Of a DNA stretch of 64,000 nucleotides, positions 1-11,154 are shown in pieces. Position 1 is the first letter of the stretch, and every line of letters starts with the position of its first letter. Under the pieces are notes generated by a model, which was not told the DNA's origin, ran no database searches, and saw nothing but the letters and a program-made list of their open reading frames with translations. The position numbers and the translations under genes are program-made. The DNA comes from Micromonospora avicenniae. Its GTDB lineage: Bacteria; Actinomycetota; Actinomycetes; Mycobacteriales; Micromonosporaceae. Location of the stretch: positions 62,001-126,000 of the forward strand of contig NZ_FTNF01000006.1 in the NCBI RefSeq assembly GCF_900156065.1, given 5' to 3'.

Positions 1-530
1 TGACCGTCCACCGACGCGGTCAGGTAGCAGGTGTCCAGCAGGGTGATCCGGACGCCGGCCTGGGCGGCGGCCTCGACCAGCGCCGCGCTCATCGCGTTCG
101 GGTCGTCGTACGGGGTGCCGCCCGGAGCGTGGTGCAGGTAGTGGAACTCGCCCACGCCGGTGATCCCGGCCAGCGCCATCTCGGCGAAGGTGGCCCGGGC
201 CAGCGCCAGGTACGAGTCCGGGTCGAGGCGGACGGTGAGCGCGTACATCTGGTCCCGCCAGGTCCAGAAGTCGCCCCGCCCACCCTGCGTACGCCCGCGC
301 AGCGCCCGATGGAAGGCGTGCGAATGCGCGTTGGCCAGTCCGGGCAGGGTCAGTCCGGGCAGCCGTACCGCGTCGGTGAGCACCTCGATCCCGGCGGTGG
401 GCGCACCACCCCGGGTCAACGGCGTCACCGCCGTGAAACGGCCGTCCTCCGCCTCGATCAGCACGTCCGCGATCGGCTCGGCGTGGTCGGGCAGCCAGGC
501 GTACTCGGCCAACCAGCGGGTGGCGGTCAT
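1..530 (-). CDS. hutF: Formimidoylglutamate deiminase HutF, N-terminal part (cut by window edge)
   Basis: The first 176 residues of an amidohydrolase-superfamily enzyme are visible; the rest lies beyond the left edge. The metal-binding HxH pair is seen in NAHSHAFHRALRG, followed by FWTWRDQMY and GVGEFHYLHH, which are characteristic of HutF. HutF deiminates N-formimino-L-glutamate to N-formyl-L-glutamate and ammonia in the cytoplasm. The ATG is preceded by a G-rich ribosome site. It is the last visible gene of a minus-strand hut operon; imidazolonepropionase and histidase would be expected further left, which is an inference. There is no sign of damage. Confidence 0.9.
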   Translation of the reverse strand, partial: MTATRWLAEYAWLPDHAEPIADVLIEAEDGRFTAVTPLTRGGAPTAGIEVLTDAVRLPGLTLPGLANAHSHAFHRALRGRTQGGRGDFWTWRDQMYALTVRLDPDSYLALARATFAEMALAGITGVGEFHYLHHAPGGTPYDDPNAMSAALVEAAAQAGVRITLLDTCYLTASVDG

Positions 531-657
531 GCCACACGCCCCCTTCCGAGCTGAATCGTCTGCGACATCCCCCGATCCTGACGGCACCGGGCCGCCTCCC
601 GCCTCGCGCAACGCGGGACGACCCGGGCGGCGTCCGCTGCCCGGCCCGGCGTGCTGG

Positions 658-1850
658 TCAGCACGTCAGCTCCGCCAGCACCCGGGCCAGCGCGGCCACG
701 CCCGCGGCGCAGTCGGCGTCGGTGGCGGACTCGGCGGGGGAGTGCGACACCCCGGTGGGGTTGCGGACGAAGAGCATGGCGGTCGGCAGATGCCCGGCGA
801 GCACACCGGCGTCGTGGCCGGCCCCGGTCGGCAGCACCGGGGCGTCCAGCAGGGCGGCCAACCGGTCGGCCAGCCCGCCGTCGAAGGCGACCAGCGGGGT
901 GGCCGACTCCTCGGTCAGCGTGACAGCGGTGCCGTCGCGGCGGGCCCGCTCCACCGCCTTGTCGTGCACGGCCTCCACCAGGCCGGTCAGGATCTCCGGC
1001 TCCGCCGCCCGAGCGTCCAGCCAGCCGGTCACCCGGGACGGGATCGCGTTGGTGGCGTTCGGTTCCACCGACACCCGGCCGACGGTGGCGTACGCGCCAC
1101 GCAGCCGGGCCTCCTTGTTGGCGGCGAGCACCGTGAAGGCGTACGTCAGCATCGGATCGCGGCGGTCGGCCATCCGGGTGGTGCCGGCGTGGTTGCCCTC
1201 GCCCCGGAAGTCGAAACGCCAGCGGCCGTGCGGCCAGATCGCGCTGGCCACCGCCACCGGCGCGACGGTGTCGGCCAGTGCGCGGCCCTGCTCGACGTGC
1301 AGCTCCACGAAGGACCGGAACCGCCCCCACAGCTCCGGGCGGGCACCCGCCGGCGCATGGCCCAGCGCCTCGGCGAAGCTCACCCCGTCGGCGTCCCGCA
1401 GCACCGCCGCGCGCTCCGCCGGCAACGCCCCGGTGAGCAACCGCGAACCCAGGCACGGTACGCCGAACCGCGCCCCCTCCTCCTCCACGAACGCGCCGAC
1501 CGCCAGCGGCCGGGCCGGGGTGACCCCCGACTCCCGCAGCTCGTCGACGGCGAGGAACGCACTCACGATGCCGAGCGGGCCGTCGTACGCCCCGCCGTGC
1601 GGCACCGAGTCGAAGTGGCTGCCGGTCAGCACGGCGTCGCCCGCGTCCGGGTCACCCCACCAGGCGAAGAGGTTGCCGTTGCCGTCCTCGATGATCGGCA
1701 TGCCACGCTGCTCGGCCTGGTCCCGGAACCAGCCGCGCAGCAGCAGTTCCGGTTCGGTCAGCGCGTACCGGAGGTAGCCGCCACTGCCGGCGTCCCGGCC
1801 GATCGGCGCGATCTCGTCCCAGAGCTTCCGGAACCGCGCGGTGAGGTCGC

Positions 1851-1854
<4 letters not shown>
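658..1854 (-). CDS. M20-family Zn amidohydrolase (allantoate amidohydrolase-like) of the hut operon
   Basis: A 398-residue M20 metallopeptidase-fold enzyme. Metal ligands are recognisable in [15 protein letters not shown] (His, Asp), the EEEGARF glutamates and ELHVEQG (His); GNHAGTTRM is the dimerisation-domain signature of the allantoate/beta-ureidopropionate amidohydrolases. The GTG start is chosen because its GTGA overlaps the TGA of hutU; an open frame continues upstream but lies inside hutU. Placed between hutU and hutF, it may act on N-formylglutamate or a related N-substituted amino acid in histidine breakdown, instead of allantoate. The family assignment is firm; the substrate is inferred from context only. 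Confidence 0.85.
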
Positions 1855-3506
<1,652 letters not shown>

Positions 3507-3519
3507 CTCTGGTCCTCTC

Positions 3520-4371
3520 TCAGTCGAGGAACAACTGTCGGCGGGCGGCGGACGCCTCGAACGCCTCCAGTCGACGCTGGGTGTCGGCCGGCATGGCGTC
3601 GCAGATTGCCTGGAGCAGCACCATGGCCAGGGCCATCGGAGCGGTGTGCAGGTCGAAGACGAGGTCGGCGCCGACGGCGGCGGGCAGCAGCACGTCGGCG
3701 TGGTCGGCGGCCGGGCTGACCGGTGAGTCGGTGATGGCCACGACGGTGAGCCCGGCGTCGCGGGCCTCGCGCAGCGCGTCCAGGGTCTCGCGGGGATAGC
3801 GGGGCAACACGAAGGCGAGCAGGGCGCTCGCCCCCGCCGCTGCGGCCTGCTCCAGGCGGTCGGTGAGCAGGCTGCCGCCGTCGTCGAGCACCCGTACGTC
3901 CGGGTGCACCTTCGCGGCGAAGTAGGCGAAGTACGCGGCCAGCGGCGCGGCGGCGCGCAGGCCCAGGACCGGGAGCGGCCGGCTGGCGGCGAGCAGTTGC
4001 CCGGTGCCGGCGATCCGGTCCCGGTCGGCGAGTTCCCCGGCGAGCCGGTCCAGGTTGCCGATCTCGGCGCGTACGGCCTGCTGGAGCTCGTTGCCGGCGT
4101 CGGCGCGGCCGTCCGGCGCACCGGCGGTCAGCTCGCGCAGCCGGCGGCGCAGCGCGGGGTAGCCGTCGTGCCCGAGCGCGACGGCGAACCGGGTGACCGA
4201 GGGCTGGCTGACCCCGGCCAGCTCGGCCACCTCGGCGGCGGAGAGATACGCCACGGCCGGGGCGTGCTGCACCAGGCAGTGCGCGATCCGGCGTTGGGTG
4301 GGGGTGAGCCGGACCCCGTGGAACAGGTCGAGCACCCGCTCAGTGGGTACGGCGACAGCTCCCTCATTCAC
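3520..4371 (-). CDS. RpiR/MurR-family transcriptional regulator of the hut operon
   Basis: A 283-residue regulator with an N-terminal RpiR helix-turn-helix ([17 protein letters not shown], then [20 protein letters not shown], about residues 20-75) and a C-terminal SIS sugar-isomerase-like domain (about 110-260). SIS domains usually bind phosphorylated sugars; here the ligand could be a histidine-pathway intermediate, which is a guess from position. The start is GTG. It is the first gene of the minus-strand hut unit, 13 bp before hutU, and a 12-bp palindrome lies 16 bp upstream, suggesting autoregulation of the operon. Confidence 0.85.
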   Translation of the reverse strand: MNEGAVAVPTERVLDLFHGVRLTPTQRRIAHCLVQHAPAVAYLSAAEVAELAGVSQPSVTRFAVALGHDGYPALRRRLRELTAGAPDGRADAGNELQQAVRAEIGNLDRLAGELADRDRIAGTGQLLAASRPLPVLGLRAAAPLAAYFAYFAAKVHPDVRVLDDGGSLLTDRLEQAAAAGASALLAFVLPRYPRETLDALREARDAGLTVVAITDSPVSPAADHADVLLPAAVGADLVFDLHTAPMALAMVLLQAICDAMPADTQRRLEAFEASAARRQLFLD

Positions 4372-4387
4372 GCCGTGACTCTATGCA

Positions 4388-4399
4388 TGAAAACTTTCA
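4388..4399. promoter_or_regulatory. Candidate RpiR operator (TGAAA-AC-TTTCA)
   Basis: A perfect inverted repeat, TGAAAACTTTCA, lies in a short A/T-rich pocket 16 bp upstream of the regulator start and 101 bp upstream of the divergent gene at 4501. TGAAA/TTTCA half-sites occur at several RpiR-family operators. Its role here is inferred. Confidence 0.4.
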
Positions 4400-4500
4400 C
4401 GAAGCAAGCCTCGGCAGCTCGTCACGGTCGGCCGATCGGGCCAGGTCGCGCTGAGCGGCGATCGGTATTATCCGCACGGCGGTACAACGGAGGAGTACGC

Positions 4501-6390
4501 ATGCAGCCGGAAGGCCTATACAGGTTCACTCACGCGCTCGGCGGGTCTCCGGTGGGAAAGGCATGGGCCGCGACCGATGAGCACGGCCGGCTCGTCACCG
4601 TAGCGGTGCTCGACGCCGCAGTCGCCGAGACGCCCGGGTGGCGCGAGGCGTTCGCGGCGGCCGCTGAGTCGCTCGGCGAGATTTCCGAGGATTTCACCTA
4701 CACCTACGCCGACTTCTCGGCCGCCGCGCCCTGGGTGGCCTACCCGGCCGCCGCCGGCTCCAGCGCGGAGATGCTGTTTCGGGCCCTCGGTGTGGACTAC
4801 ACGCCCGTTCCCACGTCCGCCCCACCGTCGGTCTCCGCCGCGCCCACCTCGGCGCCGCCGGTCTCCGGCATACCGCAGCAGGTCAGCGGCCCGCCGATAC
4901 CGGTCTCCGGTGCACCCGAGCCGGCGGCGCACATGTCACAGGTCGCCTGGGCGGCGCATTCGGCACCGGTCTCCGGGCAGCCGGCGGCCACGCAGCCCGC
5001 CTTCGAGGCCCAGTCGCCCGCGCCGGTGGCCGGCAGCGTGCCACCACAGGACCCGTTCGGCGCACCCGGACGGCGGATCCAGCCCTCGGAGGGGCCCAAG
5101 CAGCGGATCGGTCCCCTCGTGGCCGTCATCGCGCTGATCCTGGTGGCGGTCATCGGTAGCGGCGTCGGAGTCTGGGCGGTCTCGACCGGCAGCCCCAGCG
5201 GGTCGACCGGTGCGCGGCCTGAGCCGACCGCCAGCCCGGCGGCACCCGGTCTGAAGCCGTGGGCCGAGGCGATGCTGCACAGCCCGGAGGAGCGGGCTCT
5301 CGCGACGGCCGCACCCTCGATGGTCTTCGTGGAGGTCATCCTGACCGGCTACGTTCGCAACAAGCAGGGCAACACCCTGCTGCGGCAGCAGCCGGTCACG
5401 TTCAACCGTCGATGCACAGGCTTCGTGGTCAACCACGACGGGCACGTGCTGACCAACGGCCAGTGCGTACAGCCGACGCCCGACATCATGCTCTCCGGTG
5501 CGCTCTCCGCCCTCGCGAACGCTCTCGTCAGCGAGGGCACGCTCAAGCCCGCTGACGTCAACTCCTTCACCCGCTCCCGGATGAAGACGACGGCCTTCAC
5601 CGGCGAGTCCCCGTCGTCGCCACCCGAGGTCAAGGTGTACGGCCAGCTCAACGTGGCCAAGGGCAGCGCGACGGCCGCCCCGGCGATCGGCGCCACGGTG
5701 GTCAAGGCGCTCCCCCTGGAGGAGGGCAACCTCGCCGTGGTGAAGCTGGCCCAGGAGAACCTCCCCGTGGCCGAGGTGAACACCGGGGCGACGATCGCCG
5801 AGGGCAGCCCGTTCGTCGTCATGGGCTACAACACCAGCGACACCAACTTCCGGGACGCCACCTACACCGTGGTCTCCAAGCCGGTCACGGTCACCTCGGT
5901 GGGCAACCAGCCGACCGGCCCCATCTACCGGATCAACGAGGACATCGGCATCTACTCGCGCGGCGGCATCGCCATGGACGCCGAGGGCCGGGTCATCGGC
6001 ATGCTCGACAACGACATCCTGCGACCCGACCGTGCCAACCGGGTCGTGGTGCCGGTGTCCACCATGGTGGGACTGCTGAGCGCGGCCGGGGTCAACAACA
6101 GCCTGGGAGAGGCCGACCGTCTCTACCGCAGCGGGCTCGAGGCCTACTTCAAGGGCGATCTCGGCACCGCCATCGACCGCTTCGACCAGAGCAACGCCAC
6201 CTCGCCTGCCAACGCCCTGGCGCAGGCGTACCGGCAGGCCGCCGTCGACAGCGGCGGTTCGAAGGCCGGCACGTCGGAGCGTCCCGCGTGGGCGGTGCCG
6301 CTGCTCGCCGCCTCCGGCGCGATCGCAGTGGTCGGCCTCGCCGTCCTGGTGGTGCTCATCGTCCGCCGTCGCCGAGGCTCCTGGGGCTGA
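4501..6390 (+). CDS. Membrane-anchored trypsin/HtrA-fold protein with all three catalytic residues replaced
   Basis: 629 residues. Order: a small N-terminal domain (about 1-95), a long Ser/Pro/Ala/Val linker (about 98-200), a membrane helix (about 203-226), an external chymotrypsin-like domain (about 260-530), a short TPR-like helical stretch (LYRSGLEAYFKGDLGTAI), a second membrane helix (about 597-620) and an Arg-rich tail. The protease blocks are recognisable but changed: VLTNGQCV where HtrA has VLTNxHV (Gln321 for His), NLAVVKL for DLALxKx (Asn410 for Asp), and YSRGGIA for GNSGGxx (Arg487 for Ser). It should therefore be an inactive binding or scaffold protein. ATG with GGAGG 6 bp upstream. 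Its partner is unknown. Confidence 0.75.
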   Translation: MQPEGLYRFTHALGGSPVGKAWAATDEHGRLVTVAVLDAAVAETPGWREAFAAAAESLGEISEDFTYTYADFSAAAPWVAYPAAAGSSAEMLFRALGVDYTPVPTSAPPSVSAAPTSAPPVSGIPQQVSGPPIPVSGAPEPAAHMSQVAWAAHSAPVSGQPAATQPAFEAQSPAPVAGSVPPQDPFGAPGRRIQPSEGPKQRIGPLVAVIALILVAVIGSGVGVWAVSTGSPSGSTGARPEPTASPAAPGLKPWAEAMLHSPEERALATAAPSMVFVEVILTGYVRNKQGNTLLRQQPVTFNRRCTGFVVNHDGHVLTNGQCVQPTPDIMLSGALSALANALVSEGTLKPADVNSFTRSRMKTTAFTGESPSSPPEVKVYGQLNVAKGSATAAPAIGATVVKALPLEEGNLAVVKLAQENLPVAEVNTGATIAEGSPFVVMGYNTSDTNFRDATYTVVSKPVTVTSVGNQPTGPIYRINEDIGIYSRGGIAMDAEGRVIGMLDNDILRPDRANRVVVPVSTMVGLLSAAGVNNSLGEADRLYRSGLEAYFKGDLGTAIDRFDQSNATSPANALAQAYRQAAVDSGGSKAGTSERPAWAVPLLAASGAIAVVGLAVLVVLIVRRRRGSWG

Positions 6391-6406
6391 CCGTTCCGGT
6401 CCGCCC

Positions 6407-6434
6407 CGGCACCCGCCCGCGCGGGCGGGTGCCG
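6407..6434. terminator. Bidirectional hairpin between convergent genes
   Basis: Two perfectly complementary 14-base arms (6407-6420 and 6421-6434) meet with no extra loop, 16 bp after the stop of the protease-like gene and 15 bp before the stop of the convergent acyltransferase gene. No T-run follows on either strand. Confidence 0.6.
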
Positions 6435-6449
6435 AGGTCTCGGCGGAAT

Positions 6450-7442
6450 CTACCGGCGGCGCATCCGCGGCGCCCCGGCGAGGTACGGCGCGAAGGGCGT
6501 GCGCAGAGCCAGCAGCGCGAACCCCCACGGCAGCAGCAGAGCGGCTGCGAAGTCGAAGAGGCCACCCTGGGCCGGCGTGCCCAGGACCCACAGGACGGCG
6601 GCGTGACTGAGCACCACGGCGATGCCGCACGCGGACAGCGCGCCGATCACGGCGGACGCTCGTTGCCGGAGACGACCGTCGAGCGCCTCGGCCAGCAGGA
6701 TGAGGCCGGCGCTGATCAGGACGGCGGTCAGCACGCCGAGCCCGGGACGCCCGAAATCGCCGGCCTTCATGTCGAGCGGCGTGCTCAGACCGGAAACGAC
6801 CAGGGCGGCGCCGAGCACGAGCAGCAGGACGCCGGACCCGGCTGACAACCGTGGCCGCACCTGGCGGAGCAGCCGCCCGGCCAGTACGAACACCAGACAC
6901 GCGGGTACGAGGAACACCCCGAGGGGCCCCGCCGTCACCGCCTCCGGCGACACGTAGGCGACCACGAGCCCGACCAGCGCAATCCCCCACGCGACCGCGA
7001 CCGGCAGCCGCTCCAGCAACCGGTACGCGACCGCGAGCAGGAAGAGGACCGAGACGAACCAGAAGGCGGAGAACGGACGCATGGCGGCGCTGCCGCCGTA
7101 GATCGCGTCGGCGAAGGTGCCCGATGCCACCCGCCCGGTCACCGCGTCGGCGGCGAGCAGCATCGCGATCAGCAGCAGGAGCCAGGTCAGGTACGGCACA
7201 CCGAGAGTCGGCCACCGCCGCTGCCACTCCACACGCAGTGGACGCCCGGGCTTCCACAGATAGCCCGTGAGGAGGAAGAAGACCGGCACGTGCCAGGTGT
7301 AGACGGCCGCCCGGGTGACGTCGTCGCTCCGGACATGGCCGATCACCACAGCGGTGATACCGGCGACACGCAGCAGATCGATGCCGGCGGACCGGGTGGC
7401 GACCGGTGCCGTGGTGCTCGTAGCGGCCATGGCGCGCATCAT
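6450..7442 (-). CDS. Membrane acyltransferase (acyltransferase 3 / OafA-like)
   Basis: About 330 residues with roughly ten hydrophobic helices. The N-terminal block AGIDLLRVAGITAVVIGHV followed by YTWHVPVFFLLTGYLW matches the acyltransferase-3 family, with the catalytic-type His in IGH and the FxxTGYL motif. Such proteins O-acetylate sugars of surface polymers at the membrane. The ATG at 7442 (MMRAMAAT) is the first plausible start; ATGs at 7439 and 7430 are alternatives, while the upstream open frame is low-quality sequence. It diverges from a secreted sialate-esterase-like gene, so an acetylating and a deacetylating enzyme sit back to back beside the glycopolymer genes. Confidence 0.8.
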   Translation of the reverse strand: MMRAMAATSTTAPVATRSAGIDLLRVAGITAVVIGHVRSDDVTRAAVYTWHVPVFFLLTGYLWKPGRPLRVEWQRRWPTLGVPYLTWLLLLIAMLLAADAVTGRVASGTFADAIYGGSAAMRPFSAFWFVSVLFLLAVAYRLLERLPVAVAWGIALVGLVVAYVSPEAVTAGPLGVFLVPACLVFVLAGRLLRQVRPRLSAGSGVLLLVLGAALVVSGLSTPLDMKAGDFGRPGLGVLTAVLISAGLILLAEALDGRLRQRASAVIGALSACGIAVVLSHAAVLWVLGTPAQGGLFDFAAALLLPWGFALLALRTPFAPYLAGAPRMRRR

Positions 7443-7620
7443 CGCAGACGGGGTGTTCCTCGTCCGGCCCTGCCCCGGTCCACCTCGCGCCGCTCGGTGA
7501 GCCACCCGACGAGTTGCTCGGTCGCCGCCCGAGAACCCTTGACGCGCTGGTCGGCGACCGCGGGAACGGGCGATCGCATAACCTTGCGGCGACGAAAGCG
7601 CCGGCCGCGGAGGTCCAAGG

Positions 7621-9804
7621 GTGTCCGATCCGTTCTCGACCGTGATGCGCCGTCGGCGCACCGCGCGGTTGGTCTGGGTTGCGCTTGGCGCTCTCGGCGT
7701 GCTCGTGGCCTGCATCGCCGCAGCCGCGTGGGCTGCCGGGGATGCGGCGTCGCCGCGGGCGACGGCGACCGCTCCGACGCAACGGCCGATCCCAGTGGAC
7801 GGCACGTCCTGCGCGGCGAACGTCGGTTCGATGAGCGAGTTCACTCCGTTGGCCGAACTGAACCTGCCCGAACGCGCCAACTGGCTCGGCCGGACACCGC
7901 CCTACACATTCGACCGGAGCCGTATCGCGGCGGCCGGAGCGTTCGACCGGGTCGGGTACTGCCTCGAACTCCGGGGGCCCGGCGGTGTGCAGTGGGTCTG
8001 GTCGGCCATGGAGCCCTTCACCAGGGACGCGGGCCAGCTCGGTCTGCCGACCCGCGAGGGGCAGATCGTCCGGCAACGCGTCGATGATCTGGAAGTGGCG
8101 TCCAACGTCGCCGGCCTGCAGACCGGTACCGGGCTGTCCGGGTACCTGGAGATGTGGCCCAACTCGTACGGCCCCGACAGCTCCGGCCAGATCGCCGGGG
8201 CCTCCGCCGGCACCTTCGACGCCGACGACGACGTCCTGCCAGCCCTGCGCTACGGGTCGTTCCAAGTGCATCTGGTCGGCTCCGACCGCCCGTCGACGTC
8301 CGCCCCACAGACCGTCTTCGCCATCAACGGGTACACCTCCACCGGCGGCCCGCTCTCGGTCGGCATCGGCTCGGCGCCGCGCGGCAACAGCGACTGGACG
8401 TTCGCCGGCAACGCCGGCTCCTGGACCGAGCGCCGGCTGACGGTCTACGCCCGGTCCGCCCTGCTCGACGTCGACCGGCACCCGGAGGACCGGCAGTTGT
8501 ACCCGAGGGACGCGGCGAACGGAGCCACGGTCACCGTTGCCGGCAAGGTGCGTGACTCCCGGGTCAAGGAGATTCGTCTTCAGGTGACCAGCGATCAGGA
8601 CCGCTGGGAGGACCGGGCCCAGGTGACGACCGGGGGTGAGTTCTCGTTCGAACGCCGGATCACGGCCGCTCTCCGGGACTACCGGTTCGAGCTGCGCGCC
8701 GTCGGCGAGGGCCTGGATCGCCGGGTCGGCCTGTGGGAAGGCGTCGTCGCGGGGGACGTCTACATCATCCAGGGCCAGTCCAACGCGGTATCGGCGCCCC
8801 ACCAGGGCTCCTCGGCAGGCGAGGAGTCACCGTTCATCCGCAGCTACGGTTCCAGCACCCCGGATCCGGGCATCTCCGCCGCGGATCGGAGTTGGCACTA
8901 CGGGGTCAGCGAGGCGATCAGGCAGCCGGGGTCGGTCGGTCAGTGGGGGATACGGATGGCCCACCAGATCGTCGACACCTACCGCGTACCGGTGGCCATC
9001 TTCAACGGCGCCGACAACGGCAGGTCGATCTGGTTCTTCCAGCGCAACGACGCGGATCCCGGCGACCTCGAGACCAACTACGGCCGGCTACGGCAACGGC
9101 TGATCGGCGCCGATGTCATCGGACAGGTGCGGGGGGTGTTCTGGTACCAGGGTGAGTCGGATGACAACAACGTCTCCGCGCACCTGACCGGATTCAGCGC
9201 GCTGCTCGCCGACTGGCGCCGCGAGATCGGGCGGGAGGTCGCGGGTGGCAGTCGCTACTACGTCTTCCAGGTGCGCACTTCGCCGTGCGGTGACAGCAGC
9301 AAGACCCAACTGCGGGAGGCCCAGCGCCGCCTCGGCGACACCTCGGGCGTGACGGTGCTGTCGACCACCGGGCTCTCCGGCCACCAGGGCTGCCATTTCG
9401 CCTGGGAGCAGGGCTATCGGGAGCTGGGCGACCACACCTTCGCGGTCGTGGCGCGCGATCTGTACGCAGGCCCGAGCGACGGCGTGCTTCCCCCGAACCC
9501 GCAGTCGGCGGCATTCGCCGACGCGGCGCGTACGGAGCTGGTCATCCGGCTGCGCGCCGACGATGTGCTGACGGTCGATCCGGGTGTCGGCGCCGACTTC
9601 CGGATCGACGGCTCCACCGTCACCGTCACCGACGTGCAGTACCGCGACGGCGGGCAGTTGGTGCTGCGCCTGTCCGGCTCGGCCGACGGGGCGACCGGGG
9701 TCAGTTACCGGGGCCACTCCGGCGCCGGGCCGTGGATCGCCAACGCGACCGGCGCCGGCCTGCTGGCCTTCGACCGCCTGCCGATCGGTGGCGCTTCGAG
9801 GTAG
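7621..9804 (+). CDS. Secreted sialate O-acetylesterase-like (SASA/SGNH) protein
   Basis: 727 residues with one N-terminal signal/anchor helix (about 15-40). The C-terminal half is an SGNH-type esterase: the nucleophile block IIQGQSNAVS (about residue 385), WYQGESD (about 508), which is diagnostic for the SASA family, and a His-containing block GHQGCHFAW (about 585). Such enzymes remove O-acetyl groups from sialic acid or other acylated sugars outside the cell. The N-terminal 300 residues are a beta-rich region I do not recognise. GTG start with GGAGG 7 bp upstream. Substrate unknown; the neighbouring glycopolymer genes suggest an acetylated exopolysaccharide. Confidence 0.75.
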   Translation: MSDPFSTVMRRRRTARLVWVALGALGVLVACIAAAAWAAGDAASPRATATAPTQRPIPVDGTSCAANVGSMSEFTPLAELNLPERANWLGRTPPYTFDRSRIAAAGAFDRVGYCLELRGPGGVQWVWSAMEPFTRDAGQLGLPTREGQIVRQRVDDLEVASNVAGLQTGTGLSGYLEMWPNSYGPDSSGQIAGASAGTFDADDDVLPALRYGSFQVHLVGSDRPSTSAPQTVFAINGYTSTGGPLSVGIGSAPRGNSDWTFAGNAGSWTERRLTVYARSALLDVDRHPEDRQLYPRDAANGATVTVAGKVRDSRVKEIRLQVTSDQDRWEDRAQVTTGGEFSFERRITAALRDYRFELRAVGEGLDRRVGLWEGVVAGDVYIIQGQSNAVSAPHQGSSAGEESPFIRSYGSSTPDPGISAADRSWHYGVSEAIRQPGSVGQWGIRMAHQIVDTYRVPVAIFNGADNGRSIWFFQRNDADPGDLETNYGRLRQRLIGADVIGQVRGVFWYQGESDDNNVSAHLTGFSALLADWRREIGREVAGGSRYYVFQVRTSPCGDSSKTQLREAQRRLGDTSGVTVLSTTGLSGHQGCHFAWEQGYRELGDHTFAVVARDLYAGPSDGVLPPNPQSAAFADAARTELVIRLRADDVLTVDPGVGADFRIDGSTVTVTDVQYRDGGQLVLRLSGSADGATGVSYRGHSGAGPWIANATGAGLLAFDRLPIGGASR

Positions 9805-9809
9805 CGCGC

Positions 9810-9838
9810 GGGCGCCGCCGGTCCGACTGGCGGCGCCC
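9810..9838. terminator. Bidirectional hairpin terminator
   Basis: Perfect 10-bp stem (GGGCGCCGCC / GGCGGCGCCC) with a 9-base loop, placed between the convergent stops at 9804 and 9846. Confidence 0.7.
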
Positions 9839-9845
9839 GATCCCG

Positions 9846-11153
9846 TCAGCGTCGCAGCGTGGCCCACAGTCCGCTCGGCCGGTCGGCCGCCGGGGCTCCC
9901 GCCGCCGGCTCAACCGCGGACGCCGACGACGACGTGACGGTCAGCATCAGTACGACGAGGATCCACGACAGCCCGTCGACGGAGAGCGGGTTCCACACGA
10001 CCTCCGTGAACGAGTAGACGATGAGCAGCACGAGGGGTGCCTTGGCGGTGAAGGCACGACCGTCGAGAACCTTGCCGTGCAGCAGGGCGGTCGCCCAGAG
10101 ACACCAGATCACGAGCGCCACCAGACCGCCCGAGAAGATGGCCAGCACGTAGCCCGAGTGGAAGAAGTGGGTCGGGGCTTCGCCGATGTCCCGCAGGTGG
10201 TACCACTTGGAGACGCCGACGCCGGCGGCCGTACGTCCCTCGATGTACTCGCGGGCGGCGATCCAGATGTTGCCCCTGTTGCTGAGGGTCGTCTTGGATG
10301 CGCTCCACATCAGGTAGCTCGCGAAACCGGCCGCGGCGATCGCCATGGCGGCGCAGAACGCGAGGTGGATCCGGACGAACCGCCGCCACCGTTCGAGCAG
10401 GAAACTGCCGAGCACCCAGGCGCCCACCGCCGCGATGGCCAGATAGCTGGTCCGGGAGCCGGTAGCGACGACGATCAGGAGGCAGAACGCGGCGGCCGCC
10501 ACCAGCTCCGCCCGCCGCAGCACGCAGAGGCTGGCGACCAGCGTGAACGACGCGAGCAGCGCGATGTAGTTCTCGGAGTCGTAGAAGCTCTTGAAGAGGC
10601 CACCCGCCAGGGAACATTTCTCCAGCTTGCCGGCGGTGCATGCCCGCCACGCCGCGTCACCGGAGAACAGGGCGGGGATCGTCATGACCGCGAGGACGGC
10701 CAGCCCGGTCCAGGTCATCGCCCGCACGTCCAGTGCGATGTCCCGCGACATCAACAGCACGGCGAGCAGCAACAGCCCGGACGCCGCGTACGCCACCAGC
10801 CTCGAACCGTAGAGCCCGGTGCCGGTGAGGACGTCCACGGCGAAGCACCAGGCGAGCAGTGCGCCCGCGGCGATCAGCGACATCCGGCGCCAGAGGTCGG
10901 CGGGTCCGCGAACGCTACGGCGGCCGGTCAGGACCAGCCAGCCGAGCAGGCAGAGCACCAGTACGCCGATGAGCGCCGAGCTGCGGTCTCCGGCGAGCAC
11001 CGGGGCGGCATTGGTGAGCACCGCGAACGCAACCAGCGCGACCGCGGTCCCGCTACCGCCGAACGCCGCGGCGACCCGCCGTCTGGTGACCGCCAACCAG
11101 GCGGCCACCGCGATACCGCTCGCGGTGAGCAGGAAGCTGAAGAGGATGCGCAC
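9846..11153 (-). CDS. O-antigen ligase / Wzy-type polysaccharide polymerase
   Basis: 435-residue polytopic membrane protein with about ten to eleven helices. A large loop carrying FKSFYDSENYIA, then ATGSRTSYLAI and TLSNRGNIWIAAREYIEGR followed by GVGVSKWYHL, resembles the Wzy/WaaL O-antigen ligase superfamily (the GSR(T/S) and NR..IW..A signatures). It would polymerise lipid-linked repeat units outside the membrane. GTG start one base after the flippase stop, so it is translationally linked as the last gene of the cluster. Assignment to polymerase over ligase is inferred from the accompanying Wzx and primer. Confidence 0.75.
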   Translation of the reverse strand: MRILFSFLLTASGIAVAAWLAVTRRRVAAAFGGSGTAVALVAFAVLTNAAPVLAGDRSSALIGVLVLCLLGWLVLTGRRSVRGPADLWRRMSLIAAGALLAWCFAVDVLTGTGLYGSRLVAYAASGLLLLAVLLMSRDIALDVRAMTWTGLAVLAVMTIPALFSGDAAWRACTAGKLEKCSLAGGLFKSFYDSENYIALLASFTLVASLCVLRRAELVAAAAFCLLIVVATGSRTSYLAIAAVGAWVLGSFLLERWRRFVRIHLAFCAAMAIAAAGFASYLMWSASKTTLSNRGNIWIAAREYIEGRTAAGVGVSKWYHLRDIGEAPTHFFHSGYVLAIFSGGLVALVIWCLWATALLHGKVLDGRAFTAKAPLVLLIVYSFTEVVWNPLSVDGLSWILVVLMLTVTSSSASAVEPAAGAPAADRPSGLWATLRR

Positions 11154-11154
11154 C

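Noticed and set aside
4936..8802. A very long open frame (about 1290 codons) on the minus strand through the protease-like, acyltransferase and esterase genes
   Set aside because: It is antisense to or out of frame with genes that carry clear motifs, and its composition (Arg, Gly, Pro, Ala runs) is that of a shadow frame in GC-rich DNA.
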